Assembly (NCBI RefSeq): GCF_001297015.1 | Contig: NZ_LIGE01000047.1 | Coordinates: forward strand, 345,107 to 409,106 | Direction: 5' to 3' | Source of the DNA: Pseudomonas sp. RIT-PI-r | Lineage (GTDB): Bacteria; Pseudomonadota; Gammaproteobacteria; Pseudomonadales; Pseudomonadaceae | Length of the DNA stretch: 64,000 bases | Shown here: piece after piece, positions 1-8,798 of the stretch | How the letters are laid out: every line of letters starts with the position of its first letter | Numbering within the stretch: position 1 is the stretch's first letter | The notes under the pieces: model-generated | Seen by the model: only the letters and a program-made list of their open reading frames with translations | What the model was told of the DNA's origin: nothing | Database searches by the model: none | Translations under genes and position numbers: made by a program

Positions 1-269
1 CATTCAAGGGTGAAACCTTCGTTCCCCATGGCCCGGCTGACAGCGAACCCGATGGCCTGATCGTTCTGGGCGTGGGTGATGACTGCGGTCAACACCAGGA
101 TTTGCTGGTCAATCTCGACCTGAAAGTCCCGGCATTCGCCAATAAATTCGCCCGTGTGGCGGAAGTGGTGGTCGAAGACCCGACGATTCGAGCCGCTGCG
201 CGGGACAGTTTCCGTTTCTACCGCGAACAGGGCTATCCTCTGCAAGATCACCGTTTACAGCGACTCTGA
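1..269 (+). CDS. holC: DNA polymerase III chi subunit, C-terminal part
   Basis: The frame is open from base 3 and ends at TGA 267-269, giving about 88 residues; the start lies before the window. The segment PHGPADSEPDGLIVLG followed by an FRFYREQGYPLQ end matches the chi subunit C-terminus. Chi belongs to the clamp-loader complex of the replicative polymerase, pairs with psi and contacts SSB. The position 5' of the small gene and valS is the usual Pseudomonas holC-orf-valS order, which supports the call. Confidence 0.88.
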   Translation, partial: FKGETFVPHGPADSEPDGLIVLGVGDDCGQHQDLLVNLDLKVPAFANKFARVAEVVVEDPTIRAAARDSFRFYREQGYPLQDHRLQRL

Positions 270-277
270 GCATTCCA

Positions 278-673
278 ATGGACACTCCGAAACCGCAGCA
301 AAAATCCGCACATCTGCTGGACGATCTCGAATCGATCCGCCAGTTGCTCGGCGATGACAACCTGCAACCGCCACTGCTGACCGATACGGTCGACGACGGT
401 GAGCAGGAACAGATTCCGATGTTGTTCGATTCTGTCGGCAGCGAGCCGCCGGCCGTCGAATCAGCACCTGCGCCAGCGCCAACAGCTGCCGCACAACCTG
501 CCGCGCCGGTGGATAAAGGCCCGGACGCCTTGCTTCATCTCGACAGCGAACTGCGCGCCGCCGCGCAATTGATCATGCAAGACGTGATCGACGACTTCGC
601 CCCGCACATCGAGACCGAAATCAAACGCCGCCTCGATGCTCGGATGGAACGGCTGCTCAGCCAGTACGAATAA
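278..673 (+). CDS. Small conserved protein between holC and valS
   Basis: A 131-residue protein starting 8 bases after holC and probably co-transcribed with it. The N-terminal ~30 residues form an amphipathic helix (LLDDLESIRQLL), residues ~48-82 are a low-complexity Ala/Pro/Gln linker, and the C-terminal ~45 residues look helical (IMQDVIDDFAPHIETEIKRR). There is no signal peptide and no membrane segment. A protein of this build sits at the same place in other Pseudomonas genomes and is carried as hypothetical. Its link to the replicase or to ValRS is positional only, so I assign no function. Confidence 0.85.
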   Translation: MDTPKPQQKSAHLLDDLESIRQLLGDDNLQPPLLTDTVDDGEQEQIPMLFDSVGSEPPAVESAPAPAPTAAAQPAAPVDKGPDALLHLDSELRAAAQLIMQDVIDDFAPHIETEIKRRLDARMERLLSQYE

Positions 674-683
674 CGCACCCCGA

Positions 684-766
684 GTAGGAGCTGCCGAAGG
701 CTGCGATCTTTTGACCTTTGTTTCTTAAAACAAGATCAAAAGATCGCAGCCTTCGGCAGCTCCTAC
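684..766. repeat. REP doublet, family B
   Basis: Two inverted arms, GTAGGAGCTGCCGAAGGCTG... and its complement, close over a short AT-rich loop. The shared core is GGCTGCGATCTTTTGA. It lies between the holC-linked gene and valS. Confidence 0.9.
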
Positions 767-866
767 ATTTAAATCCCCTCCGGGCCCGCCCCGCTCGCCC
801 TCGGCCCCATGCCCCGCTATACTCGTCGGCTTTTCCTGAATTAATGCCAATAGGGTCCCGCCGCGC

Positions 867-3713
867 ATGGATAAGACCTACCAGCCGCACGCCATTGAAA
901 CTTCCTGGTACAACACCTGGGAGTCCGAGAACTACTTCGCCCCGCAAGGCGCGGGCGACTCCTACACCATCATGATCCCGCCGCCGAACGTCACCGGTAG
1001 CCTGCACATGGGTCACGGTTTCAACAACGCGATCATGGACGCGCTGATCCGTTTCCGCCGCATGCAGGGTCGCAACACCCTCTGGCAGCCGGGTACCGAC
1101 CACGCCGGTATCGCCACGCAGATGCTGGTGGAGCGTCAACTCGAAGCCCAGGGCCAGAATCGCCACGATCTGGGCCGCGAAAAATTCCTCGAGAAAGTCT
1201 GGGAGTGGAAGGATCAGTCCGGCGGCAACATCAGCCGTCAGATCCGCCGCCTCGGCTCGTCCGTTGACTGGAGCCGCGAGCGCTTCACCATGGACGACGG
1301 CCTCTCGGAAGCGGTCAAAGAAGCGTTCGTGCGCCTGCACGAAGACGGTCTGATCTATCGCGGCAAGCGTCTGGTCAACTGGGACACCAAACTGCACACG
1401 GCGATTTCCGACCTCGAAGTGGAAAACCACGACGAAAAAGGCTTCCTGTGGAACCTGAAGTACCCGCTGGCCGACGGCGTGAAAACCGCTGAAGGCAACG
1501 ACTTCCTGATCGTCGCGACTACCCGTCCGGAAACCATGCTCGGCGACTCCGCCGTCGCGGTTAACCCGAACGACGAGCGCTACCAAGCCCTGATCGGCAA
1601 GTTTGTCGAGCTGCCACTGGTTGGCCGCCGCATCCCGATCATTGCCGACGACTACTGCGATCCTGAATTCGGCACCGGCTGCGTGAAAATCACCCCGGCC
1701 CACGATTTCAACGACTACGAAGTCGGCAAGCGCCACAACCTGCCGCTGCTGAACATCTTCGACAAGAACGCCAACGTGCTGCCGGCAGCCCAGGTGTTCA
1801 ACCTCGACGGCACGCTGAACGACAGCATCGATGGCGCGATTCCGGCTGAATACGCCGGCCTTGAGCGTTTTGAAGCGCGTAAGCAGATCGTCGCTGCGTT
1901 CGACGCCGCCGGCCTGCTGGTCAGCGTCAACGACCACGGCCTGAAAGTGCCGAAAGGCGACCGCTCCGGCACCATCATCGAGCCGTGGCTGACCGACCAG
2001 TGGTACGTATCGACCAAGCCTTTGGCCGAGCCTGCGATTGCCGCCGTTGAAGACGGTCGTATCCAGTTCGTGCCCAAGCAGTACGAAAACATGTACTTCT
2101 CGTGGATGCGCGACATCCAGGACTGGTGCATCAGCCGTCAGCTGTGGTGGGGCCACCGGATTCCGGCCTGGTACGACGAGTCGGGCAAGGTCTATGTCGG
2201 TCGCGACGAAGCCGAAGTGCGTGCCAAGCACAACCTCGGCCCGGACGTGGCGCTGCAGCAAGACAACGACGTACTCGACACCTGGTTCAGTTCCGGCCTG
2301 TGGACCTTCTCCACCCTTGGCTGGCCGGAAAAAACCGAATTCCTGAAGAAATTCCACTCCACCGACGTACTGGTGACGGGCTTCGACATCATTTTCTTCT
2401 GGGTTGCCCGGATGATCATGCTGACCATGCACCTGATCAAGAACGAGGACGGCACCCCGCAGGTGCCGTTCAAGACCGTTTATGTGCACGGTCTGGTGCG
2501 TGATGGCCAAGGCCAGAAAATGTCCAAGTCCAAGGGCAACGTCCTTGACCCGCTGGACATCATCGACGGTATCGAGCTGGAAGAACTGGTGCAGAAACGC
2601 ACCTCAGGCCTGATGCAGCCGAAACTGGCGAAGAAAATCGAGAAGCAGACCCGCGACGAGTTTGCCGACGGTATCGCCAGCTATGGCACCGACGCCCTGC
2701 GCTTCACCTTCTGCTCGCTGGCTTCGACCGGTCGCGACATCAAGTTCGACATGGGCCGCGTTGAAGGCTATCGCAACTTCTGCAACAAGATCTGGAACGC
2801 CGCACGTTACGTTCTGGACAAGGGCGAAGACTGCGGCCAGAACGGCGAAGCCTACGAGCTGTCGCTGGCGGATCGCTGGATCATTTCGCAGCTGCAACGC
2901 ACCGAAGCCGAAGTGACCCGTCAGTTGGATCAGTTCCGTTTCGACCTTGCCGCGCAAGCGCTGTACGAGTTCATCTGGAACCAGTACTGCGACTGGTACC
3001 TGGAATTGTCCAAGCCAGTGCTGTGGGACGAGAACGCCCCGGTTGAGCGTCAGCGCGGCACTCGCCGTACGCTGGTGCGGGTACTGGAAGTGGCGCTGCG
3101 CCTGGCGCATCCGTTCATGCCGTTCATCACTGAAGAAATCTGGCAGCGCATCGCGCCGCTGGCCGGCATTCAGGGCAAGACGATCATGCTGCAAGCGTGG
3201 CCAGTGGCCAACGAAGAACGCATCGATCCGGCCGCCGAAAATGACATCGAATGGCTCAAGGAACTGATGCTCGGCACGCGTAACATCCGTGGCGAAATGA
3301 ACATCGGCCCGGGCAAACCTCTGCCGATCTACCTGAAGAACGTCAGCGCTGAAGACCAGCGCCGTCTGACCGAGAACGAAGCGCTGCTGAAGAAACTGGC
3401 GCGTCTGGAATCGATCACTGTTCTGGCAGCAGGCGAAGAAGCACCGCTGTCCGCGACCGCGCTGGTTGGCGAGATGGAAGTGCTGGTGCCGATGGCCGGT
3501 CTGATCGACAAGGGCGCTGAGCTCGCGCGCCTGGACAAGGAAATCCTGCGTCTGCAGGGTGAAGTCCAGCGCGTTGGCGGCAAACTGTCCAACGCCGGTT
3601 TCGTTGACAAGGCCCCGCCTGAAGTCATCGAGAAAGAACGCGCCAAACTGGCCGAGGCTGAACAGGCCCTGGGCAAACTGGCCGAGCAGCATGCGCGGAT
3701 TGCCAGCCTGTAA
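867..3713 (+). CDS. valS: Valyl-tRNA synthetase
   Basis: A full-length class I aminoacyl-tRNA synthetase of 948 residues that charges tRNA-Val in the cytosol. The HIGH-type signature is HMGH at residues 47-50 and the KMSKS loop is at 551-555. Between them lies the CP1 editing domain, which contains VATTRPETMLGDSAV. The C-terminal ~70 residues (LIDKGAELARLDKEI onward) form the coiled-coil tRNA-binding arm typical of ValRS. The start MDKTYQPHAIE agrees with bacterial ValRS N-termini. A long frame antisense to this gene is an artefact of GC3 bias. Confidence 0.98.
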   Translation: MDKTYQPHAIETSWYNTWESENYFAPQGAGDSYTIMIPPPNVTGSLHMGHGFNNAIMDALIRFRRMQGRNTLWQPGTDHAGIATQMLVERQLEAQGQNRHDLGREKFLEKVWEWKDQSGGNISRQIRRLGSSVDWSRERFTMDDGLSEAVKEAFVRLHEDGLIYRGKRLVNWDTKLHTAISDLEVENHDEKGFLWNLKYPLADGVKTAEGNDFLIVATTRPETMLGDSAVAVNPNDERYQALIGKFVELPLVGRRIPIIADDYCDPEFGTGCVKITPAHDFNDYEVGKRHNLPLLNIFDKNANVLPAAQVFNLDGTLNDSIDGAIPAEYAGLERFEARKQIVAAFDAAGLLVSVNDHGLKVPKGDRSGTIIEPWLTDQWYVSTKPLAEPAIAAVEDGRIQFVPKQYENMYFSWMRDIQDWCISRQLWWGHRIPAWYDESGKVYVGRDEAEVRAKHNLGPDVALQQDNDVLDTWFSSGLWTFSTLGWPEKTEFLKKFHSTDVLVTGFDIIFFWVARMIMLTMHLIKNEDGTPQVPFKTVYVHGLVRDGQGQKMSKSKGNVLDPLDIIDGIELEELVQKRTSGLMQPKLAKKIEKQTRDEFADGIASYGTDALRFTFCSLASTGRDIKFDMGRVEGYRNFCNKIWNAARYVLDKGEDCGQNGEAYELSLADRWIISQLQRTEAEVTRQLDQFRFDLAAQALYEFIWNQYCDWYLELSKPVLWDENAPVERQRGTRRTLVRVLEVALRLAHPFMPFITEEIWQRIAPLAGIQGKTIMLQAWPVANEERIDPAAENDIEWLKELMLGTRNIRGEMNIGPGKPLPIYLKNVSAEDQRRLTENEALLKKLARLESITVLAAGEEAPLSATALVGEMEVLVPMAGLIDKGAELARLDKEILRLQGEVQRVGGKLSNAGFVDKAPPEVIEKERAKLAEAEQALGKLAEQHARIASL

Positions 3714-3733
3714 GGGCAAATCGCAATGAAAAA

Positions 3734-3761
3734 GGGAGGCCCGGGTGGCCTCCCTTTTTTA
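3734..3761 (+). terminator. Rho-independent terminator of valS
   Basis: Inverted repeat GGGAGGCC-cgggt-GGCCTCCC followed by TTTTTT, 20 bases after the valS stop. Confidence 0.9.
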
Positions 3762-3786
3762 TTCCTGCAATAAACACGAATCCCTT

Positions 3787-3874
3787 GTAGGCCTTCGCCT
3801 GCTCGCGATGACGGAGTGCCAGTCGACAAATATTCTGGCTAATCCACCGCAATCGCGAGCAGGCTCACTCCTAC
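3787..3874. repeat. REP doublet, family A
   Basis: Arms related to GAGCCTGCTCGCGA in inverted orientation, between valS and rlmF. The left arm is somewhat degenerate (GTAGGCCTTCGCCTGC). Confidence 0.85.
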
Positions 3875-3946
3875 AATTGGTCGGTGTTGCCTTTAGATGT
3901 GGGACAATACCCGCCACTTTCAGCCATACCCGAATCGACCACGCCC

Positions 3947-4966
3947 ATGAACGCCCCCCGCACACCCAAACCTGCGCGCAAGAAGCCTGACTCCGCGACC
4001 CCGGCCAAAGCCGTTGCACCGCGCGAAAAGGCCAGCCTGCACCCGCGCAATCGCCATCAGGGTCGTTATGACTTCCCGGCGCTGATCAAGACCACGCCGG
4101 AACTGGCGAAGTTTGTGATCACCAACCCGTACGGCAAGGAAAGCATCGACTTCGCCAGCCCCGATGCGGTGCGCGTGTTCAATCGGGCGCTGCTCAAGTC
4201 GTTTTATGGCATCCAGCATTGGGACATCCCGGCGGATTACCTCTGCCCGCCTGTGCCGGGCCGTGCCGATTACGTGCACTTCCTCGCGGATTTGCTGGCG
4301 AGCATGAACGACGGCAAGGTCCCGCGCGGCGCCATCGTCAACGGGCTGGACATCGGCATGGGCGCCAACTGCGTGTATCCGCTGATCGGTAACAGCGAAT
4401 ACCGTTGGCACTTCCTCGGTTCGGAGATCGACCCGACGGCCGTGGCTGCTGCCAAGGCCATCGTTCAGTCCAACGACCTGAGCAAGGTCATCCAACTGCG
4501 CCAACAGGAAAACCGCAAGCACATCCTGATTGGCTTGCTGGAGCCAGGTGAGCGTTTCGACCTGACCATGTGCAACCCGCCGTTCCACGCCTCGATGGAC
4601 GAAGCGACCAAGGGCAGCGAGCGCAAATGGCGCGCACTGGGCAAGGCTGATCCGAAACGTAAACTGCCGGTGCTGAACTTCGGCGGGCAGTCGGCGGAGT
4701 TGTGGTGTGAAGGCGGGGAAGCGCGTTTTGTGACGCAACTGATCGCCGAAAGCGCGAACTTCCAGCACAAAGTGTTGTGGTTCAGCACGCTGGTCTCGAA
4801 AGCCTCGAACCTGCCCGCCATTGAAACTGCGCTGAAGAAGGCTGGCGTACTGGAAAGCCAGGTTGTAGAGATGTCGCAGGGGCAGAAGCAGAGCCGCTTC
4901 GTGGCGTGGACGTTCCAGACCAAGTCCGAGCAGCAGATCTGGCGCCGCGAGCGCTGGACGCGCTGA
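3947..4966 (+). CDS. rlmF: 23S rRNA (adenine-1618-N6)-methyltransferase
   Basis: A 339-residue SAM-dependent methyltransferase of the RlmF (YbiN) family. The SAM-binding strand GLDIGMGANCVYPLIG is followed by the N6-adenine methylase signature NPPF at 210-213. The basic N-terminus with HPRNRHQGRYDF is characteristic of RlmF. I chose ATG 3947 (MNAPRTPKP) rather than an upstream in-frame ATG at 3884, because the extra 21 residues run through non-conserved leader sequence next to a REP element. It is monocistronic between valS and the convergent HU gene. Confidence 0.93.
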   Translation: MNAPRTPKPARKKPDSATPAKAVAPREKASLHPRNRHQGRYDFPALIKTTPELAKFVITNPYGKESIDFASPDAVRVFNRALLKSFYGIQHWDIPADYLCPPVPGRADYVHFLADLLASMNDGKVPRGAIVNGLDIGMGANCVYPLIGNSEYRWHFLGSEIDPTAVAAAKAIVQSNDLSKVIQLRQQENRKHILIGLLEPGERFDLTMCNPPFHASMDEATKGSERKWRALGKADPKRKLPVLNFGGQSAELWCEGGEARFVTQLIAESANFQHKVLWFSTLVSKASNLPAIETALKKAGVLESQVVEMSQGQKQSRFVAWTFQTKSEQQIWRRERWTR

Positions 4967-4986
4967 CACCTGCGTCGTTGCCCCCT

Positions 4987-5079
4987 GTAGGAGCTGCGGC
5001 ACGCTGCGATCTTTTTTGATCTTGACCCTGAAGAGCCAGATCAAAAGATCGCAGCCTCGTTTCACTCCACAGCTCCTAC
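4987..5079. repeat. REP doublet, family B (variant)
   Basis: Arm GTAGGAGCTGCGGCACGCTG and an inverted partner. The partner contains an unusual insertion (CTCGTTTCACTCCAC) compared with the other family B copies; the copy at 30943-31038 has the same kind of change. Confidence 0.85.
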
Positions 5080-5112
5080 AGGCGGCGTAACGCCTCGCCA
5101 AATCGCAGACAC

Positions 5113-5155
5113 AAAAAAACCGTGCCCGGATCACTCCGGAGCACGGTTTTTTATT
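5113..5155. terminator. Bidirectional terminator between rlmF and hupN
   Basis: Stem AAAACCGTGC/GCACGGTTTT with an A-tract on one side and TTTTTTATT on the other. It sits between two convergent genes and can serve both. Confidence 0.88.
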
Positions 5156-5163
5156 GCTGCGTC

Positions 5164-5445
5164 TTACTTGTTCACAGCGTCGGTCAGGCCTTTGGCCACA
5201 ACCAGCTTGATCACTTTCTTCGCAGGGATTTCGATGGCAGCGCCAGTCGAAGGGTTACGGCCAGTGCGGGCAGGACGCTCGGTCACTTTCAGCTTGCCGA
5301 TACCTGGCAAGGTGATTTCGCCGCCGTTTTCCAGCTGATCGGCAACGATTTGGCCCAGTTGGTCCAGAGCGTTACGCGCGGTGGTTTTCGGCGCGTCGAT
5401 AGCTTCAGCGATGTCGGCGATCAGTTGGTCTTTAGTAAGAGCCAT
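5164..5445 (-). CDS. hupN: HU-family nucleoid DNA-binding protein
   Basis: A 93-residue HU subunit (MALTKDQLIADIAEAID start). The flexible DNA-binding arm is recognisable as GRNPSTGAAIEIPAKKV. It bends DNA and compacts the nucleoid as a dimer. ATG 5445 is preceded by GGAAGGAAC and is preferred over a frame extension upstream. The location next to yejK/ndpA and near valS matches the extra HU paralogue called hupN in P. putida, as opposed to the lon-linked hupB. That paralogue assignment rests on synteny, while the HU identity is certain. Confidence 0.93.
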   Translation of the reverse strand: MALTKDQLIADIAEAIDAPKTTARNALDQLGQIVADQLENGGEITLPGIGKLKVTERPARTGRNPSTGAAIEIPAKKVIKLVVAKGLTDAVNK

Positions 5446-5965
5446 GTAGTGTTCCTTCCCTATCAAATTCATATGGATTGCAGAGTGCAGTGTCAGCCAT
5501 CGAGCCCGATCTTCTGGATCTGGCACCCTCGGCGATAACCACGACGAGTCGGGTTATAGATGCCGAAATCAGGGTTTGGTTCGACCTGACAAATGCTGAT
5601 TGCACGCTTAACGCAGTGACTTCGCGTAAGACCGGGCAAAACTAGCACAGAGACGGGGAAATATCCGCCTCTAGCTACCCATTTGGTCAGCTTTATTGCT
5701 CTAAATCGGTAAAAAACTGCATAAGCCCGGCAGCACGACCCGGTTTTGCCCTACAACCCCCCGTTTATACTGCCGTCGACACAGTTTCCCGGTTATGCAG
5801 GAGCTGCCGAAGGCTGCGATCTTTTGATTTGGCTTTTGAAAAAAACAAGATCAAAAGATCGCAGCCTTCGGCGGCTCCTACAGAGAGTCTCGACCGGAGA
5901 TTCGGGTACACTTAGCGCTTTTTCGGGGGAGCCTGCCCTCCTCCCTTCCAACAGCCGAGAAGCCC
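5446..5965. other. hupN-yejK divergent intergenic region
   Basis: About 520 bases between two divergently transcribed nucleoid-protein genes. It must carry both promoters. Apart from the REP doublet at 5797-5881 I see no convincing gene or RNA element. The stretch from ~5640 to 5760 is relatively AT-rich. Confidence 0.6.
5797..5881. repeat. REP doublet, family B
   Basis: Inverted arms GCAGGAGCTGCCGAAGGCTG and CAGCCTTCGGCGGCTCCTAC around an AT-rich loop, ending about 85 bases before the yejK start. Confidence 0.88.
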
Positions 5966-6970
5966 ATGCCGATCCGTCATTGCATCGTCCACCTGATCGA
6001 CAAAAAACCCGACGGCACGCCCGCAGTTCTGCACGCCCGTGACACGGAACTGGCCGAGTCTGCAGCCATCGAGAACATGCTCGCCGACCTCAACGAGAGC
6101 TATAACGCCAAACAGGGCAAAGCCTGGGGTCTGTTCCATCCGGAATCCGGTGCGTTCCCGTTCAGTGGCTGGCTGAAGGAATACATGGAAGGCGGCAAGG
6201 ACTTCACCGCGTTCAGCAAAGTCGCGGTCGAGCATTTGCAAAAGCTGATGGAAGAATCGAACCTGTCGGTCGGCGGCCACGTGCTGTTCGCCCACTATCA
6301 GCAAGGCATGACCGATTACCTGGCGATCGCCCTGCTGCACCACAGCGAAGGCGTGGCGGTGACCGATGAGCTGGACGTGACCCCGTCGCGCCACCTCGAC
6401 CTCGGTCAGTTGCACTTGGCGGCGCGCATCAACGTCTCCGAGTGGCAGAACAACAAGCAGTCCAAGCAGTACATCTCGTTCATCAAGGGCAAGAACGGCA
6501 AGAAGGTTTCGGAATACTTCCGTGACTTCATCGGTTGCCAGGAAGGCGTCGACGGCCCGGGCGAGACGCGCACGCTGCTCAAGGCCTTCAGCGACTTCGT
6601 CGAGAGCGAGGACTTGCCGGAAGAATCCGCCCGCGAGAAGACCAAGACCCTGGTCGATTACGCCAGCAGCCAGGCCAAACTCGGCGAACCCATGGGCCTG
6701 GAAGAACTCTCCGAGCTGATCGACGAAGAGCGCCCGAAAGCCTTCTACGATCACATCCGCAACAAGGATTACGGCCTGTCGCCAGAGATTCCGGCGGACA
6801 AACGCACCTTGAATCAATTCCGCCGCTTCACTGGCCGTGCCGAGGGCCTGTCGATCAGTTTTGAAGCGCACCTGCTGGGCTCGAAGATCGAGTACGACGA
6901 AGAAGCCGGCACCTTGGTGATCAAGGGCCTGCCGACCTCGCTCACCGATCAGCTGAAGCGCCGTAACTGA
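5966..6970 (+). CDS. yejK: Nucleoid-associated protein YejK/NdpA
   Basis: A 334-residue protein of the 37-kDa nucleoid-associated family (MPIRHCIVHLIDKKPDGTPA start, GHVLFAHYQQGMTDYLAIALL and SKQYISFIKGKNGKKVSEYFRDFIGC segments). It is a cytosolic DNA-associated protein whose role is poorly understood; topoisomerase IV interaction has been reported for the E. coli member. The stop codon overlaps the ATG of the following glutaredoxin gene (TGATG), so the two are translationally coupled. It is divergent from hupN, which puts two nucleoid proteins back to back. Confidence 0.93.
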   Translation: MPIRHCIVHLIDKKPDGTPAVLHARDTELAESAAIENMLADLNESYNAKQGKAWGLFHPESGAFPFSGWLKEYMEGGKDFTAFSKVAVEHLQKLMEESNLSVGGHVLFAHYQQGMTDYLAIALLHHSEGVAVTDELDVTPSRHLDLGQLHLAARINVSEWQNNKQSKQYISFIKGKNGKKVSEYFRDFIGCQEGVDGPGETRTLLKAFSDFVESEDLPEESAREKTKTLVDYASSQAKLGEPMGLEELSELIDEERPKAFYDHIRNKDYGLSPEIPADKRTLNQFRRFTGRAEGLSISFEAHLLGSKIEYDEEAGTLVIKGLPTSLTDQLKRRN

Positions 6971-7320
6971 TGCTCGGCAATGTGCTGAAGAAGGTTGCGC
7001 TGGTTCTGCTGGTGGTCGTGGTTTATCAGAACTGGGGCAAGATCGAGCGGGTGTTCAATCCGTCGCAAATGGTCTCGGAGCAGACACGGGCGCAAGCCAA
7101 TGTCGTGCTCTACGCCACCGACTGGTGCGGCTACTGCAAGCAGACCAAACGCTTTCTCGACAGCAAGGGAATTCCCTTCAAGGAGTTCGATATCGAGAAG
7201 GATGCCGAGGCGCGCAAGGCGTATGAGGCATTGGGTGGACGCGGGATTCCGTTGATTGATGTCAACGGCACGTTGATTCGCGGGTTTGACCCGAACGAAA
7301 TCCTCGCAGCCCTGAAATAA
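6970..7320 (+). CDS. Membrane-anchored glutaredoxin-like protein
   Basis: A 116-residue protein with one N-terminal hydrophobic segment (residues ~5-20, VLKKVALVLLVVVVY) and a glutaredoxin fold behind it. The active site is CGYC at 53-56 (TDWCGYCKQT). A GIPLIDVNG cis-proline loop and the C-terminal GFDPNEIL follow. The CxxC site suggests dithiol redox activity, and the N-terminus suggests anchoring to the inner membrane, possibly facing the periplasm. The gene overlaps yejK by one base. The physiological target is unknown. Confidence 0.88.
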   Translation: MLGNVLKKVALVLLVVVVYQNWGKIERVFNPSQMVSEQTRAQANVVLYATDWCGYCKQTKRFLDSKGIPFKEFDIEKDAEARKAYEALGGRGIPLIDVNGTLIRGFDPNEILAALK

Positions 7321-7323
7321 CCT

Positions 7324-7411
7324 GTAGGAGTGAGCCTGCTCGCGATAGCGGTGTGTCAGTCGATAAATCCGCCGATTGACACACCGCTATCGCGAGCAGG
7401 CTCACTCCTAC
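7324..7411. repeat. REP doublet, family A
   Basis: Near-perfect inverted arms GTAGGAGTGAGCCTGCTCGC...CGGTGTGTCA, between the convergent glutaredoxin and GST-like genes. Confidence 0.93.
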
Positions 7412-7436
7412 AAAGTTTTGCTACAGACTTGAGAGA

Positions 7437-8372
7437 TCAGCGGGCTTCGATGCGGAAACCAAAGCGCGGGAAGTGCACATGCACCACACCGCCACGCTCG
7501 TCTTCGCGACGAATGATCAACTCTTCGCTACCGGCAAACAACAACTCACCCACCACCGGATCAACCCCGTAATCCGTCGCCGAGATTGCCACCTGCTGGC
7601 CAGCCTTGAAGCCGTTCGGGTCAACGAACTGCTCATCCGGCAAATCTGCCGGCGTCGCGCTACGAGCAACTTCCAGTGCTTCCTCAGAGGTCATCGCGCT
7701 CGCCGCGCCATGGCCAAAGCCCAGCACTCGACCCAACCACGCCGAAACGGCCGGATACTCATCCACCAGCGGCGCCGTGACGTGAGTCGCCTTGAGGAAC
7801 CACATTGGATGCGCCAGTGCGAAGTCGGCAATCGACGGCTCACCGAACAGGAAGTCACCCTGCTCGCGCTGCAATTGCTGCTCCAGCCGCGCCATGATCG
7901 TCGGCCACTGATGCTTGGCCTGTTCGGCGGATAAACGCGTGGCACTGCCACCCGAGAACAGACCTGCACGGTCGGCGATAAACGCCTTGATCGCTTCCGG
8001 TGGCAGCTTGGCGAAACGCACAGCCACCGATTCCGGCTGGAATACCAGACTTACGGCATGCTGGAACACCACCGAATCAACCCAGGTGGCGAAACTCGCG
8101 GTGGTCATTTCCTGACCTTCAGGAAAGAAGCTCGGCAGGGCTTTTTCCTGCTCCAATCGACGGGCGATCAGCGAAGTGTCGCAATAGATGTCTGCGCCGA
8201 TTTGCAGCACCGGAGTCTTGCGATAACCGCCGGTCAGGGCGGTCAGATCAGGTTTCGGCATCACTGGCGAAATGTGTACCGAGCGCCACGACAAGCCTTT
8301 GAAGCCCAGTAGCAGGCGGGCCTTCTCGGCAAATGGAGAGGTCGGGTAATGATGCAGAATCAACTCGGACAT
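7437..8372 (-). CDS. Glutathione S-transferase family protein
   Basis: A 311-residue protein. The N-terminal ~80 residues are a thioredoxin-like GST domain (LILHHYPTSPFAEKARLLLG, then GYRKTPVLQIG with the cis-Pro, then DTSLIARRLE). A helical GST C-domain with SIADFALAHPMWFL follows. The last ~80 residues (PADLPDEQFVDPNGFKAGQQVAI to the end) form an extra C-terminal beta-rich extension beyond a standard ~210-residue GST. A Ser in the YPTSPFAEK motif is a likely glutathione-activating residue. The substrate is unknown. Confidence 0.85.
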   Translation of the reverse strand: MSELILHHYPTSPFAEKARLLLGFKGLSWRSVHISPVMPKPDLTALTGGYRKTPVLQIGADIYCDTSLIARRLEQEKALPSFFPEGQEMTTASFATWVDSVVFQHAVSLVFQPESVAVRFAKLPPEAIKAFIADRAGLFSGGSATRLSAEQAKHQWPTIMARLEQQLQREQGDFLFGEPSIADFALAHPMWFLKATHVTAPLVDEYPAVSAWLGRVLGFGHGAASAMTSEEALEVARSATPADLPDEQFVDPNGFKAGQQVAISATDYGVDPVVGELLFAGSEELIIRREDERGGVVHVHFPRFGFRIEAR

Positions 8373-8456
8373 GCTCGGCTCCGCCGCTCAGATAGTGAGC
8401 TGGCAGCTTAGCGTGCATTTGCTTAGCAGCCTACAGATCTGGCTGATGGGAACCAA

Positions 8457-8759
8457 TCAGTCAGATTGATAAGACGCGACCAGACATTCCTTGGCACTCT
8501 TGCGCAACTTTTTGATCAGCCGTTCCTGGCGCAACGCATCACTTTTGTCGCGGCACAGTTCAGTGTAAACCAATGCCATGGCCGGGCTGGAGAGGAAGAA
8601 CCGTGCGCCTTTGCCACTTTGATGCTTGGCGAAACGACGCACCGGATCGTCGCTGATCCCGCAATACAACGAACCATTGGCAGCGCGAACGAGGTAGACG
8701 AACCAGGATTTGCTCACCGGCTCGGCAACATCGACAGATTTTTCGCTAAGGCTGGTCAC
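8457..8759 (-). CDS. GIY-YIG domain protein (YhbQ/UPF0213 type)
   Basis: A 100-residue single-domain protein. The GIY-YIG signature appears as FVYLVR...LYCGISDDPVRRFAKHQSG, with a conserved Arg downstream and a Glu in RQERLIKKL. Small proteins of this type are putative structure-specific or exonucleolytic DNA nucleases. The basic C-terminus KKLRKSAKE fits nucleic-acid binding. About 25 weakly conserved residues precede the domain, so the true start could lie slightly inside. It is monocistronic. Confidence 0.85.
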   Translation of the reverse strand: MTSLSEKSVDVAEPVSKSWFVYLVRAANGSLYCGISDDPVRRFAKHQSGKGARFFLSSPAMALVYTELCRDKSDALRQERLIKKLRKSAKECLVASYQSD

Positions 8760-8798
8760 TTCGGGATCAGAACGTGTAGGAAACAGGCGGCGATCTTA

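Noticed and set aside
657..2510. 617-residue open frame antisense to valS
   Set aside because: It opposes a certain essential gene, and its composition (Val/Ala/Gly/Arg-rich, no domain) is what the reverse of a GC3-rich gene gives. Its start lies in valS and its end in a REP.
3920..5134. 404-residue open frame antisense to rlmF
   Set aside because: It begins beyond the bidirectional terminator, runs through a REP and has no recognisable protein features.
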